Source: Pithys albifrons albifrons (taxonomy: Eukaryota > Chordata > Aves > Passeriformes > Thamnophilidae). Taken from it: DNA of 64,000 bases. The position numbers and the translations under genes were made by a program. This document shows, in pieces, positions 25,601-40,600 of this stretch (its first letter is position 1; every line of letters begins with the position of its first letter). Below the pieces are notes generated by a model. It was not told the DNA's origin and did no database searches. It was given only the letters and a program-made list of their open reading frames with translations. Location: contig NC_092467.1 in assembly GCF_047495875.1 (NCBI RefSeq), forward strand, positions 19,363,066-19,427,065, written 5' to 3'.

Positions 25601-28600
25601 ACCTTGCACTGATCTGGGAGACTCAAGTAAAAGCAATTGTTTTCCTGGGCAGATGTTGCATTTCAGGTATTTTTGAAAGTTTTAATGGGAGTTGTGGTGT
25701 TAATCTAGCTGTTATTGTAGCTGGAGGACATTGATTATAGCAACTGGTTGCTACATAGATTTCCTTCATGAGTATGGCTCTGTAAGATGGCTCTGGCATC
25801 TTTTGTGAATGTATGCTCTTAGTTTTCTCTCCTTTGAGAATATATGTTCTTTTCCTCTCCTATGCTTTTTAAAGACACCCCCATAAACACAGGAAACTAA
25901 TTCAGTGTACACGAACTACTACATGGCATAAATGTACTGGAAGAAACATTTCTCCTCCACTATGCTTGTTAGTGGTACAGTTAAGCTTAAGTGGTGCTCA
26001 CACACATTTTCAAACAGGAATATTTCAGGTTTGTCTGTTGTATCTCTTTAATTGCATTATTAATAACATATAGATGAAGCTCACTTGTGTTTTTACTGAT
26101 TGTCTTATCATTCTGTTAATTGATTGGGAGGATATGCAGCTGGATGAAAAAAGCAAAATGTATTAAAAATATGTTTATTGACAGTAAAGCATGAATGTGA
26201 TTTGGCTACTGGTAATCAAAATGTATACAATTAATTTACTGAATTATAACCTCATTCTCAGGCCATTAATACTGCCAGCAATTGTTTTGTCATGCTTTAT
26301 TTCTCTCAGGAGTTCATTATAATTTTAATTAGAAAAATAAAATTCCTCCACTGTTGCCATGCAGACATAGCCATATTTGGTGGCTTTGATGTTCTTGCCA
26401 AAAGCAGCACATGACATGAACTTAGTCTGTACTACATTGACATCTTCTGTTTTTGTCTAGTGAAGCCTACTGCCCCTTTGATCTAGTGCTACACTTCCAG
26501 ATTATCATCTATAAATTGCCTGTAGTTTGCATATAACTTTATGTAGTTAGGCCAGTGCAGACTGAAGGTGATCTGTGCAACATTTCATCCAGCCTTGTAG
26601 CAAATGGTGACAGAGCTCTCTTGTGAGAGATGTTGAGTCAAGCTGTGCAGTAAATCCATTCTGGAGGACACACCTCTGTCTCCTCTGATGTTTACATGAG
26701 GTATGGCGATTTTGGGGGGTTTGATTCACCACTTGGGATGATGGGTCTCAGAGAGGAATTATACTACCCCAGACTTCCTGTCTATGAGAGAGAGAACTCA
26801 TAAAGTAGTAATTGCTTCTCTAGTATTTGGAGTCGCTGGGGAACACTTCAAACCTTGAGAGTTGTGTGCCTGGTTACTATTTTTTTTTAAATACAAAAAT
26901 TTCCTTTTCTGCTTTTGATAATACTGGTATCCTTCAATTTTGCCAGCCATTTAACTAAACTAACAGAAATGTTAAACTTTGAGACTTGATTATTTGGTTT
27001 CTATATTCATCTACTATTTTTTACTGTGCTTATTCATGTTTTTTTGCAGCACTCTCACAACAGGGTGTGTATATGTATGCACACTGTATGTATGCTACCT
27101 GTAGTATAGTAAAGATCAACCATTCAGTGTATATAAGTAGACTATACATAATATATACTCTGTGTGTACACATGGGCACATATATAGATTTTTTTTTCTA
27201 AAACAGTTCTGGATTCTTCCCCAGATTTCCACTCATAATCTCTTTCCACCATTTCCCTGTGGCCAAAACTCTCTTAGGGGAATGAATCATTCTTTCTAAC
27301 AGGGGTAGCGAGTACTAATCACAAGGTCCTGAATGTTCCCAGTGTAATGGGAAATTGGCCAAAACAGGATTAGGATGATAAATCTAGTTTCATGTTTCCA
27401 TGCCTCATGTAGCTTTTCTGTTATAAAGATAGCTTAATAAACTATTACAAAAAATAAGTTTTGCAACATATTCTAATGACTCTGCTTTTCTGAGTTCACT
27501 TTTGTTTTATATTGCCTTGATGCCTTGTCGCTCTCCTGCTCCTTGATGCTCCTAAACTTCTGGAACATTCCACCTAATGGAGGGCTGCGGGAAATGCATG
27601 ATTGCCATCTTGTGGCACCAAATGTTTCTCACAAACATCTGTGCAGTCCCAGCAGCCTCCATCCTTTCTGAGTAGCAGCAACTACTTAGATCTCCCTTCA
27701 GTTCCCATAAAATTCCGTTTTACTCTTTTTGACCAAAATTTCCAAACTAGTTTATTTTAAGTAAGGGAGAAAAAAATCATACGGTTGAAGTTCCTGGATG
27801 GATTCCAACCTTGTTCAATTTTTGTAACTGCCTCAAGTGCTGGGTTCCCAACTTCCCTTGTAATTAACATGGGCAGCAGAAACCACTTTTGCCCTCTGCT
27901 TTGGACATACAAACTGTATCTCACTTTAGATTTTCATGGGGCACAGCATGTGAGTATTCATTTCTGAAGCTCTTTTGTATTTGTCCCTTCTGAAACCAGC
28001 ACTGCTCATTCACTATCAAGGTGAGATTCCTGCATCTCATTAGCACCCATTGCTCAAATATTAATTTTTATACTGGCCTCGGAAGGGTTCGTAGAGTAAA
28101 TCATTATTCATCCTCAAAGTTTTCTGAAACCTGAAGTTCTTCTGCAGGAACTCCACAGCTTGGCAGGTTTATAGGGTAGCTGGTTGAGACTCCTGGCTGT
28201 TAAGAGTGTGCTTTAGTCTAGTTGATTCCTGGCTATGTTTTCCTTGTTTTTCTATACTTATGGTAACCTTTTAAATCTCTTTTCTTGTACTTAGCTAATA
28301 AACTTTTTGTGAGTGACACTTTCCATTATTTTATGTTTTCACACTATGTACTGATTTACTAACAGATCTCTAGGTGTCACTGTCAAGTGCATCTGTAAAG
28401 TTATTTAATATGCTTGAGCAGACCTTGAATTAGAGGCTCTTTTTATCCTTGTATAGTTGTTACTTTTTAGAGTAGCATTTAAAGTTCCTTCCAGAAAGGG
28501 GACTAGGAAAGAATTTAACTCTTCCTGTGCTGGACCCCCAAAGCATCATCCATTATAGTGTGTTTAGCAGCACTTTGCATGGTGAATTTTCTGGTTGCAG

Positions 28601-31600
28601 TAACCTCGAGTAGTTTAGACCGGATTCATAGTGCCAGTACTTGAGTGGTGTTCATTGTAAGTGTCTGGACAGCTTGGAGACTGAAAAGTACATCTCCTGG
28701 CTCCCAGTATCTGTGATCCTCAATAAAATATAAAAAATATAAATGGAAAAGAGCTTTTCCGCATGTATTCTCTTAAGCTGAGCTATATTTGAAAGAGTCA
28801 TTTCTCCAAAATCTATTTGAATAGGTGTGTTCCCAGTGAACCTGAACATTCCTGAGTATTCTGTATCTCATTTTTTTCAGATTAATCGTGCTCCAAGCTT
28901 TGGAACAGATCAAAAAATAGACTATGATGTAAAAAAAGGTGTTCTGCTGAATGCATTAAAGCTTCTCAACATACGGTAACTTGTCCTGTTTTGTTCAGTC
29001 TAGATTGCTTCCTGTTGCTTTGACTTTTTTTTTTATTTCTTTTTAATTTTGAATTAGACTAGGAGAAAATCAAGACCTTTTTTTCACCTTCATATTTTTG
29101 GAATGTTAATGTTTGTCTTGTTGTCAGTTTTGCTAAAGAAATTAACGCAAATTTAATTTTTCTTCTTACATATGTGCTTGAAAAAAATTAAATAGTAATA
29201 GTAACTCTTGTACTTTTTTTAAAAAAATGATTTCTCAAAAGGGTTTCAAAGTTGTGATAAATGTACAGTCATAGGCATGTGGTTACATGGGAAATTTGCT
29301 TTGGTGATAGTGTTATATACAGTCAAAGCTCATACCCCACTAAAAGAAAACTTTGTAGTTGGGATATGTTGGAAAAAACTACACTTCAGGAAAGTAGATG
29401 CAACCATGTTTGTACATTAAATTATAGCACAAAGTTTATACAGTATCGTTAAAGACTGAGAATATTGTAGCCATGAAAGTTAATATGAAAAATATCTCAA
29501 TGAGTGTTTAAATTCTAATTTTATATAATAAACCACAGATGACTGATTGGAAAATATACTTGATAAAAAAGTGCATCTTAGCTGCATTGGGTTGACATTT
29601 CTTAATATCATCTGTGTTCCAGGACAAGTGATAAAAGGAGAAATTTAGCTCAACAGAAGGCTGAGGCTCAAAAAAGACTGTATGGTCAGGGGTCAATGAA
29701 AAAACTGTTGCCAGGTTCCTCCGACTGGGAGAAGCAGCGCCACACGCTGGAAAGGAGGAAAGAAGAACTGGTAGGAAGGGGAAAAACGTGCTGTTTCTTG
29801 CCCATGGTTTATACTTACTTTATTTTAATTGTCTTGTTTTCTTGATTTGTAGAAGGAAAGACTTGCACAAGTACGTAAACAGATTTCCAAAGAGGAGCAT
29901 GAAAACAGACACATGGGGAACTACAGGTGAGTATTTTTGACAGCATTAGTAGGAAGTATTCAATGCATTCATCAGGAATTTTCTGCCAAAAATATGTAGG
30001 CATTTGTAGAAAATGTATACATCTACATCAGGTAGTTTTTTTCCCCAGGTAGTTCTTTTCTTGATTCCATTCTTTTCGGTGCACTTAGGAATTTACATGA
30101 CATCAGTCACCTTAGTGTCTGTGTGAGACATTTGCTTGAAAGATGTGATTATTCACATTCAGTGTACAAGATGCATGACTGTTATGGACCTGTTCTGTAA
30201 TCACATATGATCATTCTTATCTTGTTGGGGATGGGAGAAGGCAATAGAGAGTTATGATTATTCCTCTGTAAAAGAAATCAAATCTGAATTACATCTCAGA
30301 GTCTTGCCAAAAATTCAGAAAATTTATTGGTGCTTCCATCATTTTTGATAGAGTGGCATTTGAAATACTATGTCATGTTTTTGAACTTTGATTTTGAACT
30401 ACTATATCTCAGTAGGCTTAAACCTTCAGATTCCTTGCTAAAATGTGTTCAACAGAGAGTTTTATCTTGTCAAGTTACGCTAGGCATTGGCCAGAAAATA
30501 AAAAATTTGTTTTATGATATTTTTATTGTTATTTCTCAGTTTTTGCTTCAATGAGAAGTGAAAGCAAGGCCTATGAATATTTGTTGAAAGAGAGCAGAGT
30601 ATGGCTAGGAAGAGATGATGGGAATATTTGCCCATACTTTATAACACTCATTCAGAATGTGGGAGGTCTGACTTCACATATTTTATTCTGAATCAGTCAG
30701 AAAGCCTTTACTGCTGTTCTTCATCACTGTTTTTTTTGAGCAGATGTTCTGTAATTCCCAGTAAAGTTCTCATTTAAACAGATAGATGTTTTTGTGAAAT
30801 TTTCATTTTGATGACTTAAAATTTTGCTTTCAAAAAGTCTTTCTTTGTAACTTTCCCAGTTTAAATTACATCCTTTCTTAACATGTGTGGAGTTGAACTA
30901 GTATGTATAAAACCCCTAAATGTACAATGAAGTGATGAAGTGGTTATTTTCATGCTATTTAGACTGTATGAAAGAGAAACATCATGGTGCTGTAATACAT
31001 TTTTCTTTTTTTGCTCACTTTAAAGTCTAGCTTATTAAATGATCACATCTTAGGGTTTCCATTCAGTTCTTGACTAAAATTGAGCCACATGGTCTCCTTA
31101 TTTAGGTTTTGGGGTTTATGTCAATCAATAAAAACAACAATATTTTTTCCTCAGGAAATATTGAAGTGTCACTGCATGAGGAATGTCCACTTGTAAAATG
31201 GCAGAACAGCTTTGTGTTTTCTTATAACCATGTGTTAGAAAAAAGACTGTAGAATCAGTAGAGCCTGAGAAGGAAAGTAATCTTGGCTAGAGATGCAGAG
31301 GAATTTTGTCTGAGTGTTATGCAGTATTTTCTCCATGTGATATTCCTCTGCAAAGCAGGACTAGCTTCTGTCAGGCATTGACACAGAATCATGGAAATTT
31401 TGGGTGCTAGTAATGCTGCATGGATTAATATTATACTGAAACCTCAATCAACCTCAGCAGACTTGGATTTAACCTCTGGATGTCAGCTCAGCAATTGGCT
31501 TAGTTGATGCCCACCTGCAAGCACAACTAGTACCAGTAGAAGTCTGGTGGCGCCAAAGTAGGAGCCATGCTTTCAAGTTTTTGTGAATTCATGAGGAACT

Positions 31601-34600
31601 GAAAATGATGTATATGGCTTTGAAATGGCCTTTAGCTGCAGTCTATTTCTACATATATTAAAAGTATTATCCTTCCTTCAAAGTATTGTTCTTTGCCATT
31701 TTTTCTGCAGTAGAATCCACACCATTAAAATGTGTTGACTGAGCCTAAATTAGAGTTCCTTCAGGTGTTTTATGCAAATGCTCTAGAACTGCCTTGAGTC
31801 TAATGGTATCATAACTATCCTTTTTTTATTGCAACAAATTCCTCATGATAAACGCCTTTTCAAGGAGAAAAAGTCTAAAAAGGAAGAAAGAGAAACAACC
31901 TTGTAAAACGTTCTGGAAGGACTCACAAATACATAAAAGTCACATAATCCTGGCACTGCATAAATGGTGTCTGTGCTTTGCACACTGCAGGCAAAATTAA
32001 CTTACGGATTACTCTTTACATTACATTAGAAATTAAGTTTTCCATTTTCATAATTTCTGACTGGGTTTCAGACATTTGTGACAGATGGATTGGAGTGGTT
32101 TTCTTTAAAGTCCATTGTTGCTTGATGAGCATGAATAAATCACCATGTCTTGCTTCTCATATTGTCATAATCTTCTCACCTGTGATTTTAGAGAATAATG
32201 GCATTGCTGCTCTGATGGAAAATCGGAGTCACCCTATATATCCATGTACTAGAATTATTTTTCTTTCTTATAGTGCCTACTTCTTCCTGTTATTTTTTTG
32301 AGGATTGGAGGATTTAGCATTTAAGTGCAGTACATATTCAACCTTTAATTTACATCCTGTCCATGAAATCAAAGCAATTCTTCAGATTTTCACTGTTTTG
32401 TGTCCTTTTATTGCTACTAAAAATTAATTTGTAGCTCTAATTTTACATACAATGTTTTCCTAATACTTCATGAATCATTCACACCTGCATGCGTCATTCA
32501 CACACCCACTGAAATTTGTGAGCACTGCAAAGCTGGGTGTTGCTACACCTCTAGAATGACCTGCATGGTATTTCTTTTGTCTGGGTAATTGCTGGTTTAA
32601 ACATGGATGTGTTGACTGATATAAAATATTTAAAGAGCAATGTTCAGAGTATATGCCTTATGGTATGGTATTATATAATTATTATAGATGAGATGTGTAT
32701 GCATTATAGAAGAGACTGTATTAGCAACATTACTTTTGTTCCTAGTCTGATGAATAGCTCAGCTTGCATCTTAAACTCTTCTATTTTTTCCCTTATGTTA
32801 GGCGAATTTATCCTCCTGATGATAAGACACTTCTTGAAAAGTATGACAGTTTGTTAGCCACTGCTTTCCAGACGTTTCTTGCTGGAAGAGCAGCTTCACT
32901 TCAGCGGGAAATGAATAATCCTTTAAAAAGAATGAAGGTACTGAAGTACATGAATGATTGGCTTTAGGAGTTACTCACCTTTGAGTTCATGATCTTGTGA
33001 CTTTGTTTCACGATAATCATGTGTGATGGCTAATAAATAGCATTTGATAATATTTCCATGATTTTATTATTATTCTCTGTACAGCTTGTGGGCCAGATCC
33101 TTGAATCTGGATGAACTGCAGTGGACCCAGGGTGGAGACAGGCTAGATGGCTTTAAGCTACTTTACTCTATCCCTGATCCTCAGCCTTACCCCTGGCCAA
33201 ACCAGAGGTTGGCAGAAACTGCTTTTGAGCTGGTAATTCCCTCCTTCTTCCTCCAGAAATGTTCCCAGCCTATTCATCGACTTGTATGGTCTGGAACAAG
33301 AGAGATCCTAAAACTGGCTCCACTAGTTTAAGGCATCCAAAAGCTCTGCCTGATTGCCAACTTATTTAGTCAGAGACAGTAGGAAAATGGCTATATTAAT
33401 AACCAGTTAACGTGATTTAATTTGAAATCTGATGATTTTGCACCTTTGTAGTTGGCATCATCCAGCAGTTTTACAGGAATCTTTGTTCAACCCATTCTTC
33501 AGACTTTTACCTTTAGTAAATGTTAAGACTTGACTTTAAATTTCAATTTCATTTTGCTTGCAAGGAGAGAGGCATGCATGAGAAGAAATACTTATATTTC
33601 TTCCTGTGGAGGAATTCATAGTCTTATTTCAGGAATTAGTAATGAGAGTATTTTCAAATTCCAACCACTTGGTCCTTGAATTTTGGAAGAACAGGATATG
33701 TCCTGCTTTGAATTAATTTTAGTGAAATTCCTGTTTCTAGGAGGAGGACATTTTGGATCTTCTGGAGCAGTGTGAAATAGATGATGAAAAGCTAATGGGA
33801 AAGTGCAGCAGACAGCGAGGACCTAAGGTATTTGACTTCCAGACATCAATTTTTTATTTCGCTCTGTAGACAGATATTCTGTGAATTTTAAGTGGAGAAT
33901 TTAGTCAGTTGATCCTGGTGGAAGTTTTCGTCCTCAGACTGCCATTAAGTTTTTTCTTTTTTTTTTAATTTAAGTATGGAGAGAAGCATCACTACCATTT
34001 GTCCAACTAAACCCTATTAAAATTTTAAGTGTATATGAGGTCCTTCTTTCCATCTTTAAACTATTTTGAGGAATTACCATGCATGGCAACAACTGTTGTA
34101 CAAGAGACTGCTTGATTTCAGTGTGTGAAAGGATTTTTATGTCAACAGCCTATCTCAAAAAATGCTTACATCTTTAATTGATTAGTGCCAAAATTAGGAA
34201 TTTTGAGATCATGAGATTAAAAAGCACTGTGGAAGGTCAAAGAATTAATTCTAATTTTGATGTGTCTTGTAGCTTGCTCACTTGCTAAAAGAGTTGTACA
34301 GTGTATCTTGGAACCTGTTTTGTATCCAAAACCTGCTTTTAATGTGAATGTATATGACTTTTAGCTTAATGCTTTCTGATTGTGTGCATAGTTCATGTGA
34401 GTCTTTGCCTTAAATAATCTGCATATCTCTGTAAGGCAGTAAAGATAAATAGTTTGGGCTTGGCTAGAATAAATTTTCTTATATCCTGCAAATATTTTAA
34501 GTCAAGTCTGCTTAGAAGAGCCTACATCTATGTTCCTGAGCTATGATGGCTTTGGTTATTGATGCATGTAAATTTTTTTATAGTGTTTTATGTTTCTGAT

Positions 34601-37600
34601 GACATGGTCTATGAATCTGTGAATCTTAGTACCAAATGAATGCTGACAATTGTTATGAGCTTGAAGAGGTACTCTAGATAGGTGCGAGAATCCAAAGAGC
34701 TGCATCTTATTACAGGCATGCATACTGGAAAGAGGATCTACATACCCAATCTGGTATTAAGATAGATTTGCAGGGACCTCATTACAAATATGGGGATTTT
34801 GTGAGCTAGTACTTTAACAGCAGTGGATACATTTAAAGAAAAAAAAACCCAGTCCACCCAAGCAACACAATCCACATTCTTCAGGGATTCTTTTCCCTGA
34901 AGTTTTGTTTTCAGTTCTTTAACAAGGGGTCACTTAATTCAAGTTGAACATCTTGGTCACGTTTTTTCCTTTTTCCAGGAGTGTCTTTTCCCAGCAGCCC
35001 TGAGACAGCATCTTTGTCTGTATGCACACAGACCTGATCTCTTCTATCTCTACACTGGTTGCGCACAAGGCATTCCCAAGCTGGAGGCCATGAACATTTA
35101 AAAGGATACTAAACCCAAATGGAGAAACCTCTCTCAATTAGTTTTAAGATTAATTTTGATTAATTCATGAGTCAGACTATATGCTACAGTCTGTTTTATT
35201 TCAGCCAAATGTTCTTCATAGCTTACAAGCTGCTCTCAGTACAATATTGCTTGCACTTAGAGGAGAAAGAAAAAATTGCTTATGACCAAAATTTCCATTT
35301 TTTTTGCCATAAAATGGATGAAATCAAAAGGAAAAGCAGTGAAACTAGCTTATCTAGGGAGATTGTGTCTTTTCCTTGCAGTGTGCACACTGATTTCTAT
35401 TCTTGCATTTTTTTTATAATCCTGATACCCTTCTCAGTCATTTAAATTTTGCCTACAGTAAAGCCATGTGATCAGACTTCCCTGGTTACAAAATGTCCTA
35501 TGCACTCCCTTTGAAATACAGATGCCCGTGGTGGATGATCCTTGGATCTTTCAAGAAAAGAGCATTGCCTCTTTCCTGTTAGGGGTAAGGTGCATGTGGC
35601 CAATGGTATGCATTTAATTGGTCACCTCTTTGTGAAGGTGCTGCTATGAGATGTGTAGTGTCTAAATGCATATTATATAGAAATCTGGTGAGTGGGGCAG
35701 GCAGTAGAACTTACTATTGCCTGTCAATCTGTCAGGAAAGATAATTATTCAGCTGTAAAATTCATCTTCTTATAACCATAAAATCCTACAAATAAAGAAC
35801 TATTTGCATATTAAAAAAGTAACATACGCAAGATTTAACAGAAAAAACCAAAATAATCATGGGACCAATCCTTTTCACATCATGTCACCCAACATGAAAG
35901 GTTCTTTTAGAAAGTCATAAAGTTTGCCCCCCCCCCCCTTACAATTCAGTGGCTGGCCTGCTGACAGTACCTACTGTTAGGAGGCCAGTTGCACTGCCTT
36001 GGGTGAACTCTCTTCCTTGGAAAAAAGAACAATCAGGACTCAGAAAACTCTGTACAGAATATCTGGAATAGTTAGGGGAGACACATGCTTTCCTCCTCAT
36101 CCTCCTTCATACATAGAAACATATATAAATATCTCCATTTGCACATACGTATCTATATATATGAATGGTAGAGAGGGGCATGTGTATAAACAAACTTTGC
36201 ATGTAACAACTATTCCATAATTGCCAGGAATTTCAGCCTTATTTTTATTTGAACATGATTAGGAATTCAGTGTAGGAAAACCAAGATAAAGAATTTCTCA
36301 GAATGAAGGCATTTTTTTCCTGCAATTAAAATGTTACCAAGTTCTGTGTAAATTGAGAAATGCATTCTGGAAATGTCCAGCCTCTTTGTAGCCTCTAGAG
36401 GTCTCCTTACACCTACATACTGCCAGTGTTACCCGTGTATCATATTGTACCCATGTGTGCAGGATGAAGGGCTAAGAAAATAACAGATATTATAGAGGAA
36501 ATGAGCAATTATTTTTATTTTAAATTCTTTTGCTATAAGATCAGGTGAGTTTAATCACAGACAAATCAGGTTAGCATAATGGGAAAATCAAGGTGATTGC
36601 TACGCAATCAAATATCTCTTACTTCAGAGGTTGATTTAAACCCAAATCTAGGTATCATTTGTCATTATTGTTTTTCATAATTTCTTTGACTTTTCTTTTT
36701 ATTCTTCTTTCTTAATTGATGTGAAGTCTTGGTCAGGATGTTCTTATAGTTTAGTGTAGAATGTGTGAGGAACATGTAAGTGGAAAGAGATCTACCTTAA
36801 AGCCCATGTGAATTTTGATGAAAAATATTTATTATACCTCGCATAACTCGTCGGGGATGTCTGATCAATGTATCTCCATCATGCACAGCATTTTGTGATT
36901 AGGACAGCTATTTTTTAGAAAGCAGTAAGACACCACACTTTGCCCTTTTGGCAGATAGATAAATACATATCAGTGTATTCTTTGTGTAACAGCCACCGTC
37001 AGGGTTTTCCTCAATGGAATATTCTTCTTTAACTTCTCTTTATCTGGTCAAACATCATGGGATTGCATAAACATACTGTTGCTTTTTAGTTAGAGGCAGA
37101 AATCTTCCCTGATTTGTCTGTAATGGAAGTTTAGGTAGCATATGTTTAGTAATAAAGTGTATCTTGCAGCAACGGTATGTTTTGTGGCTTTTTTTCTGTT
37201 AGCTTTCTTAATAAATCTAGGTGCATTACATTATGCTAATACATTAGGAAAATTTAAGTTCCTTCCAAGAGTTCTTCTATTTCACTCTGACTTCAAGTGT
37301 ATTAAAAATTATGAAATTAATTTTTTTTAATCTGAGCTTTAATTGCAATCCATTAGATGACTAGGAAGATGATGCCATCAGCATAGCTTCCTATAGCTGA
37401 GAGTTACTGGAAAGAAAATGTGTAGGAAAAGAAGGTGAGCAGGTAACTCTTAGGATAATAGAGGTAATGGAGGATATTGCATTTTGCATGTCAGATCGAT
37501 GGCAGATGGAAAAAGAAAAATTTTCATTTCTTGTTTCTGTTCTTACATCAGTTTTTCTGTCTCCTACTCTTTGATTTTTGTCTTGCATTATCCTTGAAAG

Positions 37601-40600
37601 TAGCTCAAGATTAATTAGTCAATGACACTGAAGCCCATGGGCATATGGGACACCAAGAACACCCATCACAGCTTTCTATATTCTTCCAGTTTCTGCTCTG
37701 CAGGATGTGGATTAATCACTTTCTTTTTCAGAAGTAGAATAGCCGAAGTTCCCTGACATATTTTTTACTTCATGTTGATAATTGTAAAACTGTAACTTCA
37801 GTTATTGCAAATATTACTGAAGGACCTAAAATGATTGTAAATGGTATTCTGTATCACTTTACTCATGATTTCAAACTATAATTCAGTATGTCTAGTAGTG
37901 CAAGCCATATGTGAAATAAAATAATTCCCCCCCTTACTATATTACACTGCTCTTCATGTGAAAAAGATTAGGATTACTGTGGAGTGAATTTAATGAAATA
38001 TTTAAGCATTTATTCTAAAATTTAGGACAAACTTCCAATCTAATTTGAGAGGGTTTATAGCTGTGCAGACCCTACATGAATCTGCCTGAATCAGGGACTT
38101 TTTTTTCTTTTTTTCTTTAGCCCTTGTGTTCAATGCCAGAAAGTGCACATTCCTTAAGGAAACATAAGAACCACAGTAGTGGCAGTAGCTGTGATAGTGG
38201 TAGTAGTGTGTCAGAATCGGGAGAAGAAACTGAAAAGGAAGATCACAATGAAAAAAAAGAGAAAAAAGTTTCGTACAATCTTGAAGAAAATAAGTACAAA
38301 TCTTTGGAACGATCAGGTAAGTTAAATAATCACTTTTCCAAGTAAGCCCTGCATTGATGATGAATTATATGAAATTCTTGAGTATTTTAGAATGTATCAA
38401 ATTTGTCTCTTAGGGTTAAACACTGGTTTGCTTGTTTCATTTTCTTTAAAATATTTTCTAAATTAAAAGATATAGCATGTTATTTTTAGTGGTGTATTGT
38501 CTCAAAGAATTTCATAAAGTAATTGCACTTGTGTAGTGCTGTTTCCAAAATTTTGCTTTGGGTAGCATTTATTTAGCAGAAGACTGAATAAAAAGACTAC
38601 AGCTATTCAGGAGCAGATGAGGGATACCAGATCTGCAATATGGGTTCCATAGAGGAAATTTTCTCTCCTGTCTCCATATTCTTACACTCAGGAAACCAGG
38701 CACAGTAGTCACATACTTTATGACCTATACTGCACGTGCCCTCTCTTGTAAATCTCATGGATGTTATAGAGGACTGGTGGTCTACCTGATTAAAGCTGAA
38801 TATGGGAAAGAATTAAATGTTCTTACAGAGCGTGGAAATTATGTATTATCAAGGGATCTGACATGACTGACTGCTAGGTACATAGTTGTTAGCATATGGT
38901 GTAGTACAACATGTGCACACATGTTGATCATGTATGTTGTTAGTTATGAAGACTGAAAAATGAGTGTTAAGAGAATAATAAGTAATTCCACGATTCATTT
39001 AATTTGTCTGCAGGTAGAATGAACTGGAAATCTTCCAATAAAAATGTAAAATCTCCATCATATTCATCCCCCACATCATCCACAGGTCCAATAAGGCGTT
39101 CTGTGAGCTGCCCTCGTTCGATATCAATATTCACTATGCAGTCACAGGCAGCTGAGCAACGTCCCTGTTCAGCCAAAGCATCTCTGCAAATCCAGCGTAC
39201 ATCCTCAGTGAATAGGTCTCATTCTTTAAACCGTAGCCCATCTTCGGCCAGAGTCTCTCAGACAGCCACCCTGGGAACTATGAACTCTTCAGGGGTGAGT
39301 TAAAACAGCAGGTGCATTCAAAATGCGTTCCATTTCTCTAAAAGTCAATAAATACATTACTAATTTTTACAATGTCAGAAAAGCTGAGGTACTCCAGTCA
39401 AGGTTATTTTGACAGATGCTTGGGAATATAAGATCTCTAGACCTGTATGTGACTCAGAGTGAGTGCTGACCGTAATGTTTCAGTGTTCATGGTGCAGCAA
39501 TAGAGATGTTACATTTTGAGAGAAAGGAAACCTTAAGAGTTTTTGTGAATTGGAATCCTCTCCTGAACAGAAGATAGAAAGGGTCGTTACCCCTTTCAAA
39601 AATTTTCTGTGATTTGTTTGGGGACTTCTGATTCTGAAATAAGGATGCTCCTACCTTCAACAGTTTTACAGTAACAAAAATACATCCATATTTCAAATCC
39701 AGTATATACTCCAAGGGTAAATACGTTGAACCACAATAAACCATTAGTAACACTTTGTACAGGTGTCCATTGTAGAAGAAGGTGTAATTAATTTTCAGTC
39801 TACTGTACCTATTTTTTGCATATGCTATCCCACTACTTCTGAAGTGAACAATTGAAAATTTGTATAGTGCTTGTTGTCTTCAGGATTTGCCACCAGAATA
39901 ACTGCCTTGGAAGCCATTTTCTTTCTTTAAAAGGGAAGTTAAAGCTTCTTTCATTTTGAAACCTCTCCTTGAGACAGATAAGCAACTAGACTAAATAATT
40001 AATAGATCAGATTAAACACTTTTAGCTGTTTAGAATTTGTGTGGTTAGTTTTTTCACAATGTTCTTCTGAACTATATATATTTTTTCATTTTGTTACCAA
40101 ACTGTCATCATCTTTGGCATCTCCTTCACAGCCCAGGCATTTCTTGTTTTGTGTTTGCATGATGGACCACATGTTCACTTATCCCCTGGCAGCGTTTGCA
40201 GGGCTCAGTCTCCAGCCTCATATTGCACTGCATGCAATGAGTATTTCCACTCATGCTTTGATGCCTGACCTATATATTTCATGACCCACATAATTCATCT
40301 GGACATGGGGCAAAACAAATGGGCACTTTTAACCTGTATTTGCAGCCTTTCTGTATTGTGGTGAGCTTTGATTGTAAGAAATCCTTTTCTGGTGCTAATT
40401 AACTTGCTTCATAGTATTTACTATCTCTAATCATCATTTTTATCCAGAGAACACTCATTGTCTGTTTTGCCTGTGAGGCTCTGTCTAAATGATGAAAAAG
40501 GATCCTTTTAAAATTGTTTGCTGACATCTTGTGAAATACTCCTTAACATGGCTTTCCATCTTTAAAGTCAGTTAATAGAATTGGAAAGACATTAAGATTG

